DNA of 64,000 nt, taken from positions 620,001-684,000 of the forward strand of contig NZ_CP032630.1 of NCBI RefSeq assembly GCF_003627075.1, read 5' to 3'. Positions 25,247 to 34,939 of the stretch are shown here, piece by piece. The notes beneath the pieces were generated by a model. The model ran no database searches. It was given only the letters and a program-made list of their open reading frames with translations, and was not told the DNA's origin. Position numbers and translations under genes: made by a program. Every line of letters starts with the position of its first letter. Positions within the stretch are counted from its first letter, which is position 1. The stretch comes from Protaetiibacter intestinalis. GTDB lineage: Bacteria > Actinomycetota > Actinomycetes > Actinomycetales > Microbacteriaceae.

Positions 25247-27286
25247 ATGACGAAGAAGTCGCCCGCCGCCGAGCTCATCGCGCGCAGCAACCGCCTCGGT
25301 GCCGACCCCGAGATCACCAACTACGCGGGCGGCAACACCTCCGCCAAGGGCACGGCGACCGACCCCGTGACGGGCGAGCCGGTCGAGCTGCTGTGGGTCA
25401 AGGGCTCGGGCGGCGACCTCGGCACCCTCACCGAGGCCGGCCTCGCGGTGCTGCGCCTCGACCGTCTCCGCGCCCTCGTCGACGTCTACCCCGGCGTCGA
25501 GCGCGAAGACGAGATGGTGGCCGCCTTCGACTACACCCTGCACGGCAAGGGCGGCGCCGCCCCCTCGATCGACACCGCCATGCACGGTCTCGTCGACGCC
25601 GCGCACGTCGACCACCTGCATCCGGATGCCGGCATCGCCTTCGCGACCGCCGCCGACGGCGAGAAGCTCACGAAGAAGGCCTTCGACGGCTTGGTCGTCT
25701 GGGTGCCGTGGCGCCGCCCGGGCTTCCAGCTCGGGCTCGACATCGCCGCGATCAAGCAGGCGAACCCGAAGGCGATCGGCTGCATCCTGGGCGGCCACGG
25801 CATCACCGCCTGGGGCGACACGAGCGCCGAGACCGAGAAGAACAGCCGCTGGATCATCGAGACGGCGCAGAAGTTCATCGACGCGAAGGGCAGGAAGCAC
25901 CCCTTCGGCAAGGCGGTGAAGAAGAACGCCGCCCTGCCGGATGCCGCGCGCCGCGACAAGGCCGCCGCGCTGTTCCCCACCATCCGCGGCATCGCCTCCC
26001 ACGACAAGCCCATGGTCGGGCACTTCAGCGACGACCCGCGCGTGCTCGACTTCCTCGCCTCCGAGAAGGCGCCCGCCCTCGCCGCCCTCGGCACGAGCTG
26101 CCCCGACCACTTCCTGCGCACCAAGGTGAAGCCCCTGCTGCTCGACCTGCCGGCGGGCGCCACCGTCGAGGAGTCGATCGCGCGCCTCGGCGAGCTGCAC
26201 GAGGCCTACCGCGCCGACTACACCGCCTACTACGAGGCGCACGCGGATGCGGGCTCCCCCGCGATCCGCGGCGCCGACCCGGCGATCGTGCTCGTGCCGG
26301 GAGTGGGCATGTTCAGCTTCGGCGCGAACAAGCAGACCGCGCGGGTGGCCGGCGAGTTCTACCTCAACGCCATCAACGTCATGCGCGGCGCCGAGGCCAT
26401 CAGCAGCTACACGCCCATCTCGGATGCCGAGAAGTTCCGCATCGAGTACTGGGCGCTCGAGGAGGCGAAGCTGCAGCGCATGCCGAAGCCGAAGTCCCAC
26501 GCGACGCGGGTCGCCTTCGTGACGGGTGCCGCATCCGGCATCGGCAAGGCGATCGCGACGCGGCTCGCGGCCGAGGGGGCGTGCGTGGTGATCGCCGACC
26601 TCGACCTCGCGAAGGCGCAGGCCGCGGCATCCGAGCTGGGCAGCTCGGATGTCGCGGTCGGCGTGCAGGTGAACGTGACCGACGCCGCGCAGGTGGAGGC
26701 CGCGATCCGGGATGCCGTGCTCGCCTTCGGCGGCGTGGACCTCGTGGTGAACAACGCGGGCGTGAGCCTCTCCAAGCCGCTGCTCGAGACGACCGAGAAG
26801 GACTGGGACTTCCAGCACGACATCATGGCGAAGGGCTCCTTCCTGGTCTCGAAGGCGGCCGCGAAGGTGCTCATCGAGCAGCGGCTCGGCGGCGACATCG
26901 TCTACATCGCCTCCAAGAACTCGGTGTTCGCGGGCCCCAACAACATCGCCTACTCGGCGACGAAGGCCGACCAGGCCCACCAGGTGCGCCTGCTCGCGGT
27001 CGAGCTCGGCGAGCACGGCGTGCGGGTGAACGGCATCAACCCGGATGGCGTGGTGCGCGGCTCCGGCATCTTCGCCTCCGGCTGGGGGGCGAACCGCGCC
27101 AAGACCTACGGCATCGAGGAGGAGAAGCTCGGCGAGTTCTACGCGCAGCGCACCATCCTCAAGCGCGAGGTGCTGCCGGAGAACGTCGCGAACGCGGTCG
27201 CCGCCATCACCGGACCCGACTTCTCGCACACGACGGGGCTGCACATCCCCGTCGACGCGGGCGTCGCCGCGGCGTTCCTGCGCTGA
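25247..27286 (+). CDS. rhaEW: Bifunctional rhamnulose-1-phosphate aldolase / L-lactaldehyde dehydrogenase
   Basis: 679 aa fusion. Residues 1 to about 420 are a class II aldolase: NYAGGNTSAKG phosphate loop, zinc-ligand His in AAHVDHLHPDAG and GGHGITAWGDT. Residues from about 420 are a short-chain dehydrogenase with TGAASGIGK, NNAG and the YSATK active site. The first part splits L-rhamnulose-1-phosphate into DHAP and L-lactaldehyde; the second oxidises lactaldehyde, so no free aldehyde need accumulate. This RhaEW/YuxG-type fusion is the usual form in Gram-positive bacteria. ATG 25247 follows AGAGGA. rhaB begins 8 nt downstream. Confidence 0.92.
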   Translation: MTKKSPAAELIARSNRLGADPEITNYAGGNTSAKGTATDPVTGEPVELLWVKGSGGDLGTLTEAGLAVLRLDRLRALVDVYPGVEREDEMVAAFDYTLHGKGGAAPSIDTAMHGLVDAAHVDHLHPDAGIAFATAADGEKLTKKAFDGLVVWVPWRRPGFQLGLDIAAIKQANPKAIGCILGGHGITAWGDTSAETEKNSRWIIETAQKFIDAKGRKHPFGKAVKKNAALPDAARRDKAAALFPTIRGIASHDKPMVGHFSDDPRVLDFLASEKAPALAALGTSCPDHFLRTKVKPLLLDLPAGATVEESIARLGELHEAYRADYTAYYEAHADAGSPAIRGADPAIVLVPGVGMFSFGANKQTARVAGEFYLNAINVMRGAEAISSYTPISDAEKFRIEYWALEEAKLQRMPKPKSHATRVAFVTGAASGIGKAIATRLAAEGACVVIADLDLAKAQAAASELGSSDVAVGVQVNVTDAAQVEAAIRDAVLAFGGVDLVVNNAGVSLSKPLLETTEKDWDFQHDIMAKGSFLVSKAAAKVLIEQRLGGDIVYIASKNSVFAGPNNIAYSATKADQAHQVRLLAVELGEHGVRVNGINPDGVVRGSGIFASGWGANRAKTYGIEEEKLGEFYAQRTILKREVLPENVANAVAAITGPDFSHTTGLHIPVDAGVAAAFLR

Positions 27287-27294
27287 GGCCCGCC

Positions 27295-28710
27295 ATGGCA
27301 TCCGGCACCGTCGCCGCCGTCGATCTCGGCGCCACGAGCGGGCGCGTCATCCTGGGTCACCTGGATGACGGGGCGCTGCGCCTCGAGGAGGTCGCGCGGT
27401 TCGCGAACGCACCCGTGCGCACACCCGACGGGCTGCACTGGTCGGTCACCGAGCTCTACCGCGATGTCGTCGAGGGGCTCGCCGAGGGCGTGCGTCGCTC
27501 CCCCGGGCTCGTCTCCATCGGCATCGACTCCTGGGCCGTCGACTACGCGCTGCTGCGCGAGGGGCGGATGCTGGGCGAGCCGTACTCGTACCGCGACGAG
27601 CGCAACCTGGCGGCGGTCGAGGCGGTGCACGCGCGCGCGACGGCGTCCGAGCTGTACGCCCGCAACGGCCTGCAGCATCTCCCGTTCAACACCCTGTTCC
27701 AGCTCACCGCCGACCGCCTCGCGGGCGCGCTCGCGCAGGCCGACTCCTTCCTGCTGATCCCCGACCTGCTCGCCTTCTGGCTCACCGGCCGCAGCGTCGC
27801 CGAGCGCACCAACGCCTCGACGACCGGCCTCGTCGAGGTCACGAGCGGCGAGTGGGACACGGCCCTCATGGAGCGCCTCGGCATCCCCACCCGCCTCGCC
27901 CGCGGGCTCGTGGAGCCCGGCACCGTGCTCGGGCCGCTGCTGCCGAGCGCCCTGCGGGGAACGGGCGCGACGGATGCCGTGGTGACCGCCGTCGGTTCGC
28001 ACGACACGGCATCCGCGGTCGTCGCGGTGCCCTCGACGGATCGCGAGATCGCCTACATCTCCTGCGGCACCTGGTCGCTCGTGGGCGTGGAGCTCGACCG
28101 GCCGGTCGTGACGGAGGCCGCCCGCGAGGCCGGCTTCACGAACGAGGGCGGCGTCGACGGCCGCGTGCGGTTCCTGCACAACGTGATGGGCCTGTGGCTG
28201 CTGAGCGAGTCGGTGCGCGAGTGGGAGAAGACGGGCGAGCACGTCGACCTCGGCGCCCTGCTCGCCGCCGCCGAGCAGGTCACGGGCGAGGTGCCGGTGT
28301 TCGACGCCGACGACCCCGTGTTCCTCGCCCCCGGCGGGATGCCGGAGCGGATCGCGGCCTGGTTCGGCGAGCGCGGCCTCCGCGCTCCCGGCACGCGGCC
28401 CGAGCTGGTGCGCTCGATCCTGGTGAGCCTCGCCGAGGCCTACGCGAGAACCATCCGCACCGCATCCGAACTCTCGGGCGTGCCCGTACGGACCGTGCAC
28501 CTCGTGGGCGGCGGATCGCAGAACGCGCTGCTGTGCCGCCTCACCGCCGAGGCGACCGGCCTGCCGATCGTCGCGGGCCCCGTCGAGGCGACCGCGATCG
28601 GCAACGTGCTCGTGCAGGCCCGCGGCCACGGCCTCGTCACGGGATCCCTCGAGGATCTCCGCGCCCTCGTCGCCCGCAGCTTCCCCGTCACCCGCTACGA
28701 ACAGCGCTGA
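27295..28710 (+). CDS. rhaB: L-rhamnulokinase
   Basis: 471 aa, FGGY carbohydrate kinase. N-terminal nucleotide-binding motif VAAVDLGATSGRVILG, substrate region IGIDSWAVDYALL, ATP-binding segments YISCGTWSLVGVE and VHLVGGGSQNALLCRLTAEATG. GTWS together with DLGATSGR is characteristic of RhaB rather than xylulokinase or glycerol kinase. It phosphorylates L-rhamnulose on O1 for the preceding aldolase. ATG at 27295 lies 8 nt after rhaEW, so the two are one operon. Its stop codon is within the family A palindrome. Confidence 0.93.
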   Translation: MASGTVAAVDLGATSGRVILGHLDDGALRLEEVARFANAPVRTPDGLHWSVTELYRDVVEGLAEGVRRSPGLVSIGIDSWAVDYALLREGRMLGEPYSYRDERNLAAVEAVHARATASELYARNGLQHLPFNTLFQLTADRLAGALAQADSFLLIPDLLAFWLTGRSVAERTNASTTGLVEVTSGEWDTALMERLGIPTRLARGLVEPGTVLGPLLPSALRGTGATDAVVTAVGSHDTASAVVAVPSTDREIAYISCGTWSLVGVELDRPVVTEAAREAGFTNEGGVDGRVRFLHNVMGLWLLSESVREWEKTGEHVDLGALLAAAEQVTGEVPVFDADDPVFLAPGGMPERIAAWFGERGLRAPGTRPELVRSILVSLAEAYARTIRTASELSGVPVRTVHLVGGGSQNALLCRLTAEATGLPIVAGPVEATAIGNVLVQARGHGLVTGSLEDLRALVARSFPVTRYEQR

Positions 28711-28765
28711 CCGGTCGGTTTCTCGCCCCAAACACGTGGAATGGGGCGAGAAACCGACCGGTCAG
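28707..28765. repeat. Second family A palindrome, likely bidirectional terminator
   Basis: Perfect 24-bp arms at 28707-28730 and 28742-28765 with an 11-nt loop. The outer 17 bases, CTGACCGGTCGGTTTCT, are identical to the palindrome at 1666-1728, while the inner stem differs but remains paired. Both lie between convergent genes, here rhaB and the PGDH_C-type gene. Confidence 0.75.
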
Positions 28766-28767
28766 GG

Positions 28768-29637
28768 TCAGCGCTCGATGTGGTCGAGGTGCAGCATCCG
28801 GGCGAGGTTCTTGTCGAGCTCGGAATCCTCGAAGACGCGCTTCCAGTCGGGCTTGATGATCATCTCCCGGCCGTACTCCATCGCGATGAGGCACGCGTCG
28901 CTGAACGGGTTGTCGCCCTTGAGGGTGTTCGCGAGCGCCACCTGGGTGTGACCGAGCAGGATCGACCGGGCCGCGGGCTCCGGGATGCCGATCTTCACGG
29001 TCTCGTCGAGCGACTCCTTGAGCAGCGCGCCGATCATGCAGGCGATCGTCTCGACGAGGGTCGGCTCGAGCTGGGCGAGCTGCTTCACGGTCACCCAGTG
29101 CACGTCGACGACGGGCGCGAAGATGGCGCGCACGACCGTCTCGACGAGCTCCCGGACGGCCGGGTCGTCCGACTCGACGGCGGCGATCGCATCCTGCTTG
29201 GCCGCGATGCCGCCGAAGGTGTCGGCGTACTCCTCGGGCGTGTGCCGCTCGACGAACACCGAGGGGTGGCAGGGGTGGGTGACGGCCTGGATGACGTCCT
29301 CACGGCGGGTGAGCAGGCCCGCGTAGGCGGCGGCCGGGTCGAGCGTCAGCAGCACGGCGCCCGACTTCAGCTGCGGCACGACCTCGGCCGAGACCGCCCG
29401 GAGGGCCAGGTCGGGCACCGCGAGGATCACGACGTCGGCATCCCGGATGGCCTCGGTGGTCGGCGTGATGACACGGCCGGCGGCGGTCACCCGCTCCTGC
29501 CCGACGGGCGAGTTCTCCGAGTAGTAGACGGTGTGCGCCGTCTTCACGAGGTTGTTCGAGACGCGCATGCCCATCTTGCCGCCGGCGCCGATGACGGCGA
29601 TCGTCGCGGTGGGTGCTGCGGTAGCGGTGTCGGTCAT
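28768..29637 (-). CDS. NAD-dependent oxidoreductase with PGDH_C domain, possible D-apionate oxidoisomerase
   Basis: 289 aa. Rossmann motif IAVIGAGGKMGMRVSNNL near residue 12, followed by a helical C-terminal domain of the phosphogluconate-dehydrogenase-C / semialdehyde-dehydrogenase-like type (QLEPTLVETIACMIG, ARSILLGHTQVALANTL). From memory, D-apionate oxidoisomerase (ApnO, EC 1.1.1.421) belongs to this family. The neighbours encode everything needed after that step, so I favour ApnO; other 3-keto-acid forming dehydrogenases remain possible. Last gene of the operon, 2 nt after the TIM-barrel gene, with RBS AGGAGA. The domain call is firm, the substrate is inferred from context. Confidence 0.7.
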   Translation of the reverse strand: MTDTATAAPTATIAVIGAGGKMGMRVSNNLVKTAHTVYYSENSPVGQERVTAAGRVITPTTEAIRDADVVILAVPDLALRAVSAEVVPQLKSGAVLLTLDPAAAYAGLLTRREDVIQAVTHPCHPSVFVERHTPEEYADTFGGIAAKQDAIAAVESDDPAVRELVETVVRAIFAPVVDVHWVTVKQLAQLEPTLVETIACMIGALLKESLDETVKIGIPEPAARSILLGHTQVALANTLKGDNPFSDACLIAMEYGREMIIKPDWKRVFEDSELDKNLARMLHLDHIER

Positions 29638-29639
29638 GG

Positions 29640-30455
29640 TCAGTTCTCCTTCAGATATCCGACGTTGTGGGTTGTCCAGTCGCGCTCGAGCGCGACGGTG
29701 CTCTCGAGGTCGCCCTGCCAGGGCAACCAGTGCTCGACGATGCGCGTGATGCCGCGTTCCGCGGGCCGCACCGTCTCGACGAGGTGGGCGTAGTCGAGCA
29801 GCCCCTCCCCCATCCGCGTGCCCGCGAGGGTGAAGCCGACCCAGCCGTCGCGGCGGGTGAAGGCGAAGTCCTTCACGTGGATGCCGTTGACGTAGGGCGC
29901 GCAGCGCTCGACGACCTCGCGCGGGTTCTCGAGCCCGGCGACCGTGTTGGCGGGGTCGAGGCAGATGCCGAGACCGTCCGCTCCGACCGCCTCGACGAGT
30001 CCGACGAGGTCGGCCGAGGAGACCTGCTCGTAGGTCTCGAGCCCGAGCGTGACGCCCGCGGCGTCGAACGCGGGCATGAGCTCGCGCAGCGTCCGCTCCG
30101 CCTCGGCGAGGGTGGGCCGGCAGTCGGGGGCGAACACCATGCTGCGCAGGTAGCGCGCGCCGAGGGTCTCGGCGAGCCCGAGGAACGAGCGCAGGTGCCC
30201 GGGCGCGACTCCCTTGGTGCCGAGCTCGAGGCGGATGCCGAGGTCGTCGGCGACGGCGCGCACCTCGCGCAGTTCGGCGGCCGAGTAGCCGAGCAGCGGG
30301 GCGTAGTCGCAGATCTGGAAGAGGCCGAGGCCGAGTTCGGCGGTGCGCACGAGCTGGCCGGCGAGCGGCAGCGGCCAGCGGTTGCCTCCGTCGGGCAGCG
30401 CGTCGGCGCCCTCCCAGAAGAAGGCGTAGCTGCCGAGGCCGAGTTCGCTCGTCAC
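29640..30455 (-). CDS. Xylose-isomerase-like TIM-barrel enzyme, possible 3-oxo-isoapionate decarboxylase
   Basis: 271 aa, AP_endonuc_2 fold. Candidate metal ligands are the Glu in TLGLETYEQ, Asp in GICLDPANTV, His in NGIHVKDFAF and Glu in RIVEHWLPW. The family includes epimerases, isomerases and, as I recall, the 3-oxo-isoapionate decarboxylase OiaC (EC 4.1.1.121), which yields L-erythrulose. The next genes upstream encode kinase and isomerases for erythrulose, which fits OiaC. An alternative is a tetrulose or tetrose phosphate isomerase. Start GTG 30455 overlaps the TIM-like gene by 4 nt, so it is translationally coupled. Confidence 0.65.
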   Translation of the reverse strand: MTSELGLGSYAFFWEGADALPDGGNRWPLPLAGQLVRTAELGLGLFQICDYAPLLGYSAAELREVRAVADDLGIRLELGTKGVAPGHLRSFLGLAETLGARYLRSMVFAPDCRPTLAEAERTLRELMPAFDAAGVTLGLETYEQVSSADLVGLVEAVGADGLGICLDPANTVAGLENPREVVERCAPYVNGIHVKDFAFTRRDGWVGFTLAGTRMGEGLLDYAHLVETVRPAERGITRIVEHWLPWQGDLESTVALERDWTTHNVGYLKEN

Positions 30456-31228
30456 GCGCGCACCCCCTCGCGTGCGTCGGCGAGGGCGGTGGCCTCGGTG
30501 AGGACCGCGGCCAGGGCGGCGGGGTCGTGGGCGAAGCGGCCGAGGAAGAGGCCGTCGACGTCGTCGCCGAGCTCGGCGAGCAGGCCGGGTCCGGCGGAGC
30601 CGCCGTAGACGACGACGGAGCCGTCGCGCCCGGGCAGCGCGGCGACGAGCTCGCGCAGCCCCGCGGTGACGACGCGGGTGTGCGACACGGGTGCGGGTTC
30701 GGGGGCGCCGATCGCCCAGACGGGCTCGTACGCGACGACGAGGCGCCCGGCGGGCGCGTCGGCGACCGCGGATCGCACCTGGGCGGCCGAGGAGGCGAGC
30801 GCCTCCTCGGGCGAGACGCGCTCGGTCTCGCCCACGCACAGCACCGGCACGAGGCCGTTGCGGAGGGCGGCGGCGGTCTTCGCGGCGACCACGGCATCCG
30901 TCTCGCCGTACAGGCGGCGGCGTTCGGCGTGGCCGAGCTCGACCATGCCGACACCGATCTCGGCGAGCTCGGCAGGGCTCACCTCGCCCGTGTACGCGCC
31001 GCGGTCGTGGGCGGCCGCATCCTGGGCGGCGACCCGGGTGCGCGTTCCGGCGACCGCCTCGAGGGCGGGCAGCAGTTGCGGGTACGTCGGCGCGATGAAC
31101 AGCTCGATGCGGCCGTCGGCGACGGCGGGCGTGCGGGCGGCAATGTCGGCGACCTCGGCCGCCCACTCGCGCGCGGCACGATGCCCGAAGTACATCTTCA
31201 GGCTCACCCCCACCGTCACCTGCGGCAT
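30452..31228 (-). CDS. lerI: Triose-phosphate-isomerase-like protein, probable L-erythrulose-1-phosphate isomerase
   Basis: 258 aa. TIM active-site residues are present: K11 in SLKMYF, H100 in VELGHAERR, E168 in VVAYEPVWAIG, and phosphate loop VVYGGSAGPG. The usual N-W-K-M of true TIM is replaced by SLKMYFG, and the protein is not next to gapA/pgk, so it is not the glycolytic enzyme. Paralogues of this sort (EryH/LerI, EC 5.3.1.33) convert L-erythrulose-1-phosphate to D-erythrulose-4-phosphate. It overlaps the RpiB-like gene by 1 nt and the TIM-barrel gene by 4 nt. Function rests on family and context. Confidence 0.75.
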   Translation of the reverse strand: MPQVTVGVSLKMYFGHRAAREWAAEVADIAARTPAVADGRIELFIAPTYPQLLPALEAVAGTRTRVAAQDAAAHDRGAYTGEVSPAELAEIGVGMVELGHAERRRLYGETDAVVAAKTAAALRNGLVPVLCVGETERVSPEEALASSAAQVRSAVADAPAGRLVVAYEPVWAIGAPEPAPVSHTRVVTAGLRELVAALPGRDGSVVVYGGSAGPGLLAELGDDVDGLFLGRFAHDPAALAAVLTEATALADAREGVRA

Positions 31229-31704
31229 CAGCAGGCTCCCGTGGTCTCGTACTGCTCGATGACGGCGACCTTCTCGGCGGATGCGGAGCTCGGGTCGAAG
31301 CGGTAGCCGAGCCACTCCCGCACGAGCCGCCGGGCGAGTTCGAGGCCGATGACGCGCTGGCCCATGGTGAGCACCTGCGCGTCGTTGGAGAGCACGGCCC
31401 GCTCGACCGAGAAGGAGTCGTGCGCGGTCACGGCGCGGATGCCGGGCACCTTGTTCGCCGAGATCGCCACCCCGAGCCCCGTGCCGCAGATCAGCAGCGC
31501 CCGGTCGGCCTCGCCCGCGGCGACCTGCTCCGCGGCCGCGATCGCGACCCGCGGGTAGGCGGTGTGCCCGTCGGCATCCACCCCCACGTCGACGACCGAG
31601 GCGACGAGGCCGTTCGCCTCGAGGTCCCGCTTGAGGGCCTCCTTGTACTGGTATCCGGCGTCGTCGGATCCGATCACGATCCGCAGCGGCTGCAGGGCGG
31701 TCAT
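31228..31704 (-). CDS. derI: RpiB-family isomerase, probable D-erythrulose-4-phosphate isomerase
   Basis: 158 aa, RpiB/LacAB fold. Motifs [40 protein letters not shown] with the catalytic Cys at 73 and a His at 95 (TAHDSFSV). In tetrose pathways RpiB paralogues (EryI/DerI, EC 5.3.1.34) make D-erythrose-4-phosphate, which enters the pentose phosphate pathway. Ribose-5-phosphate isomerase activity cannot be excluded. Its ATG overlaps the kinase stop by 4 nt and its stop overlaps the TIM-like start, so all three are coupled. Confidence 0.78.
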   Translation of the reverse strand: MTALQPLRIVIGSDDAGYQYKEALKRDLEANGLVASVVDVGVDADGHTAYPRVAIAAAEQVAAGEADRALLICGTGLGVAISANKVPGIRAVTAHDSFSVERAVLSNDAQVLTMGQRVIGLELARRLVREWLGYRFDPSSASAEKVAVIEQYETTGAC

Positions 31705-33446
31705 CGGGCGAAGTCCTTTCGGGTGAGGGTGGCGGCCACCGCGGTCGCGATGAGGCCGAAGGAGTGGGCGCCCGCGTCGGGGGTGCCGAGGCTCTTCTCC
31801 GCGTGGGGGCGGGCGCGCCCCACCCGCGGCAGCAGGTCGGCGGTCGCGGCGGCGGCGGCGGTCGCGGCGGCCGCGGCGGCGTCCCAGGCGTCCCCCAACT
31901 GCTCGCCGTCGATCACCCGGGCGACGAGCGTCTCCACGAAGGGCACGATCGCGTCGACCATGGTCTTGTCGCCCACCTCGGCCTTGCCGTAGCTGCGGAT
32001 GCCGGCGAGCGCGTCGGCGGCGCCCTCGGCGATCGCGTGGGCGTCCGGCGCGTCCTCGTCGCCGATGCGCGTTCCGAGTGCGCGCAGCATGACCCCCCAG
32101 AGCGCGCCGGAGGTTCCGCCTGCCCGGTCGGACCAGGCGTCCGCGGCGCGCAGCAGCACGCTCCCGGCGCCGGCACCGGCCTCGACGGCGGCGTGCGCGG
32201 CCGCACGGGCCGCGGTCGCGCCGCGCTGCATGCCGATGCCGTGGTCGCCGTCGCCGGCGACGGCGTCGATGCGCCCGAGCTCCTCGACGTGCGCGTCGAT
32301 CACCGCGGCGATCGCGTCGACGGCGGCGACGATGCGCGGGGCCGCGGCGCGGGACTCCTCGGAGGCCGGCACCATCACGGCCTCCGAGGAGGGCTTCTTC
32401 TGCACACCGCTCTCGGCGCTCACGCGCGGGCGCGGCGAGACGAGCCCCTTGCGGAAGCCGGGGGTGTCGGCTCCGGCACGCCAGAACAGTTCGAGTTCGG
32501 TGTCGAGCCAGAACAGGGTGAGCGAGACGCCGGCCATGTCGAACGAGGTGCAGAACTCGCCCACCTCGGGCTCGACGATCGTGACGCCGGCCTCCTGGAG
32601 GCGCCGGGCGATGCAGCCGTAGACGACGTAGAGCTCCTCGTACTTGACCGACCCCAGGCCGTTCAGCACGAGCGCGACCCGCCGGCCCTTCGGCGAGGCC
32701 ACCCCCTCGGGCAGTTCGGCGAGCAGCTCCTCCACGAAGAGCTGCGCGAGGCCGTCGGCGCTCGGGATGTCGGTCTCGCCGATCCCGGGTTCGCCGTGGA
32801 TGCCGAGCCCGAGCGCCATGCGCCCCTCCGGCACCGTGAAGAGCGGCTCGGACGCCCCCGGCAGCGTGCAGCCGGTGAACGCCACCCCGAAGCTGCGGGT
32901 GCGCTCGTTGGCGAGCTCCGCCACCCGCACCACCTCGTCGAGCACGTAGCCGGCCTCGGCGGCCGCGCCCGCGACCTTGAAGACGGTCAGGTCGCCCGCG
33001 ATGCCGCGACGCCGGTGCTTCTCGGATGCGGGGGCCGAGGCGATGTCGTCGGTCACCCGCACCGTGCGCGTCGGGATGCCCTCCGCGTTCAGCTGCGCCT
33101 CGGCCGCGTCGAAGTTGAGCACGTCGCCCGCGTAGTTCCCGTAGGAGAGGAGGATGCCGCCGCCGTTCGAGGCGGCCCGCGCCACCGAGACGATCTGCTG
33201 CGTCGACGGCGAGGCGAACAGGTTCCCCATCGCGGCCCCGTGGGCGATCCCGGGGCCGACGAGCCCGCCGAACGCCGGGTAGTGCCCGGAGCCGCCGCCG
33301 ATCACGAGCGCGACGGTGTCGCTGGTGCAGCGGGTGGCGCGCACCACACCCCCGCGCACCGGGCGCACGTGTCCCGGGTGCGCGGCGACGAAGCCGTCGA
33401 TCAGCTCGTCCGCGAACGCGGTCGGGTCGTTGAACAGGCGTGTCAT
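31701..33446 (-). CDS. lerK: DhaK-DhaL fusion kinase, probable L-erythrulose kinase
   Basis: 581 aa. N-terminal DhaK domain (1 to about 335) with [10 protein letters not shown] and H217 in [11 protein letters not shown], the His that covalently binds the ketose. C-terminal DhaL ATP domain (about 370-575) with [13 protein letters not shown] and [13 protein letters not shown] DhaM gene is absent, so ATP is the donor. Family members act on dihydroxyacetone or tetruloses; the LerK group (EC 2.7.1.209) phosphorylates L-erythrulose. The two erythrulose-phosphate isomerase candidates directly downstream support that role. Separated from the MFS gene by 62 nt containing a hairpin. Confidence 0.78.
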   Translation of the reverse strand: MTRLFNDPTAFADELIDGFVAAHPGHVRPVRGGVVRATRCTSDTVALVIGGGSGHYPAFGGLVGPGIAHGAAMGNLFASPSTQQIVSVARAASNGGGILLSYGNYAGDVLNFDAAEAQLNAEGIPTRTVRVTDDIASAPASEKHRRRGIAGDLTVFKVAGAAAEAGYVLDEVVRVAELANERTRSFGVAFTGCTLPGASEPLFTVPEGRMALGLGIHGEPGIGETDIPSADGLAQLFVEELLAELPEGVASPKGRRVALVLNGLGSVKYEELYVVYGCIARRLQEAGVTIVEPEVGEFCTSFDMAGVSLTLFWLDTELELFWRAGADTPGFRKGLVSPRPRVSAESGVQKKPSSEAVMVPASEESRAAAPRIVAAVDAIAAVIDAHVEELGRIDAVAGDGDHGIGMQRGATAARAAAHAAVEAGAGAGSVLLRAADAWSDRAGGTSGALWGVMLRALGTRIGDEDAPDAHAIAEGAADALAGIRSYGKAEVGDKTMVDAIVPFVETLVARVIDGEQLGDAWDAAAAAATAAAAATADLLPRVGRARPHAEKSLGTPDAGAHSFGLIATAVAATLTRKDFAR

Positions 33447-33468
33447 GGTTCTCTCGCTCCTCGAGTGG

Positions 33469-33502
33469 ATCCGGGCGGCGACGGGGTCGCCGCCGCCCGG
33501 AT
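33469..33502 (-). promoter_or_regulatory. Intercistronic hairpin between MFS and kinase genes
   Basis: Left arm 33469-33482 and right arm 33486-33502 pair along 14 bp with a 3-nt bulge and a 3-nt loop. It begins 7 nt after the MFS stop codon. Like the hairpins behind three sugar-binding-protein genes here, it may set the transporter to enzyme ratio. Confidence 0.6.
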
Positions 33503-33508
33503 CGGGTC

Positions 33509-34882
33509 CTACTTGCCCGCCGTCTCCCCGACGGCGAGCGCATCCGCGTCGGCGACCGCGGCGGCCGGCACGGCGCCGCGGCGGGCGAGCAGGATCATGA
33601 GCACCGCGGAGAGCAGCATGAAGCCGCCCACGATGAACATCGGGATCTGGTATCCGCCCGTCCAGTCCTTCACGGCACCCGTGATGTAGGGGGCGCTGAA
33701 GCCGGCGAGGTTGCCGATCGTGTTGATGAGCGCGACGCCCGCGGCGGCGGCCGCCCCCGTCAGGAAGCGGGTGGGCAGCGTCCAGAAGTTCGGCAGGGCC
33801 GAGAAGATCGCCATCGCGGTCACCGCGACGAGCGCGATCGTGGCGGCGGGGCTGCCGGCGAACAGGGCGAGCGGGATCGCGACGGCACCGGCGATCGCGG
33901 GGATCACGATGTGCCAGGTCTTGAGTCCGCGACGCGTGGCGTCACGCGACCACAGGTACAGGGCGATGGCGGCCGGGATGTACGGGATCGCCGTGATGAG
34001 GCCCTTCTGGAAGACGTCGAAGGTCACCCCGAACTGGCCCTGGAAGCCTTCGATGATCGTCGGCAGGAAGAAGGCGAGCGCGTAGAGGCCGTAGATGAAG
34101 CCGAAGTAGATGAAGGAGAGCGTCCAGACGCGGCCCGAACGGAAGGCGGCCTTCCAGTTGTGCTCGGTGGGGTTGACCTTCTGGGTGGCGGCGGACTCGC
34201 GGGCGAGTGCCGCGGTGAGCCACTCCTGCTCTTCCTGGGTGAGCCACTTGGCGTCGGCGGGCTTGTCCTTGAGGTAGAACCAGGCGACGACACCGATGAT
34301 GATCGCGGGGATCGCCACGCCCATGAACATGAAGCGCCAGCCCTCGAGCCCGAAGAAGACGCCGTGCTGCTGGATGAGGAGGCCGGCGAGCGGCGCGCCG
34401 ATGACGGTGGTGAGCGGCTGGGCCAGGTAGAAGAGGGCGAGGATCTTGCTGCGGTGCTTGGCGGGCACCCACAGCGAGAGGAAGAGGATCGCGCCGGGGA
34501 AGAAGCCGGCCTCGGCGACGCCGAGCACGAAGCGCAGGATGGCGAGCTGCTCGAAGTTGCCGACCCAGGTGAACAGCAGAGCGACGATGCCCCAGCTGAC
34601 CATGATGCGGGCGAGCCACTTGCGGGCGCCGAAGCGGTGCAGGGCGAGGTTCGAGGGCACCTCGAGCAGGATGTAGCCGATGAAGAAGACGCCCGAGGCG
34701 AAGCCGAACTGGGCCGCCGAGAGGGCGAGGTCGTCGTTCATGCCGTTCGGGGCGGCGAATCCGATCGCGGTGCGGTCGAGGTAGTTGATGAAGAACATCA
34801 GGGCGACGAACGGCACGAGCCGCACGGCGACCTTTCTGATCGCCGACTTCTCGATCGGCGATGCGGTGGAGGTGGTGTCCAC
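33509..34882 (-). CDS. MFS transporter of the anion:cation symporter family
   Basis: 457 aa with about 12 membrane helices. The N-terminal signature [15 protein letters not shown] and the loops [15 protein letters not shown] and [24 protein letters not shown] are typical of the ACS family (galactonate, tartrate, phthalate and other organic-acid transporters). An acid-sugar transporter fits uptake of D-apionate better than a neutral sugar. First gene of the operon; GTG start at 34882 follows AAGGAGT. Controlled by a promoter wholly covered by an inverted-repeat operator and facing a GntR gene. Confidence 0.85.
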   Translation of the reverse strand: MDTTSTASPIEKSAIRKVAVRLVPFVALMFFINYLDRTAIGFAAPNGMNDDLALSAAQFGFASGVFFIGYILLEVPSNLALHRFGARKWLARIMVSWGIVALLFTWVGNFEQLAILRFVLGVAEAGFFPGAILFLSLWVPAKHRSKILALFYLAQPLTTVIGAPLAGLLIQQHGVFFGLEGWRFMFMGVAIPAIIIGVVAWFYLKDKPADAKWLTQEEQEWLTAALARESAATQKVNPTEHNWKAAFRSGRVWTLSFIYFGFIYGLYALAFFLPTIIEGFQGQFGVTFDVFQKGLITAIPYIPAAIALYLWSRDATRRGLKTWHIVIPAIAGAVAIPLALFAGSPAATIALVAVTAMAIFSALPNFWTLPTRFLTGAAAAAGVALINTIGNLAGFSAPYITGAVKDWTGGYQIPMFIVGGFMLLSAVLMILLARRGAVPAAAVADADALAVGETAGK

Positions 34883-34939
34883 GTCGACTCCTTAGTGATG
34901 ACGTCGTTGTCACGCGCAGGGCTCGCGCGTTCGACGACC

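Noticed and set aside
30452..31228. Glycolytic triosephosphate isomerase
   Set aside because: Although K, H and E are in place, the NWKM motif is changed to SLKM and the gene is embedded in an RpiB/DhaKL operon, pointing to a tetrulose-phosphate isomerase.
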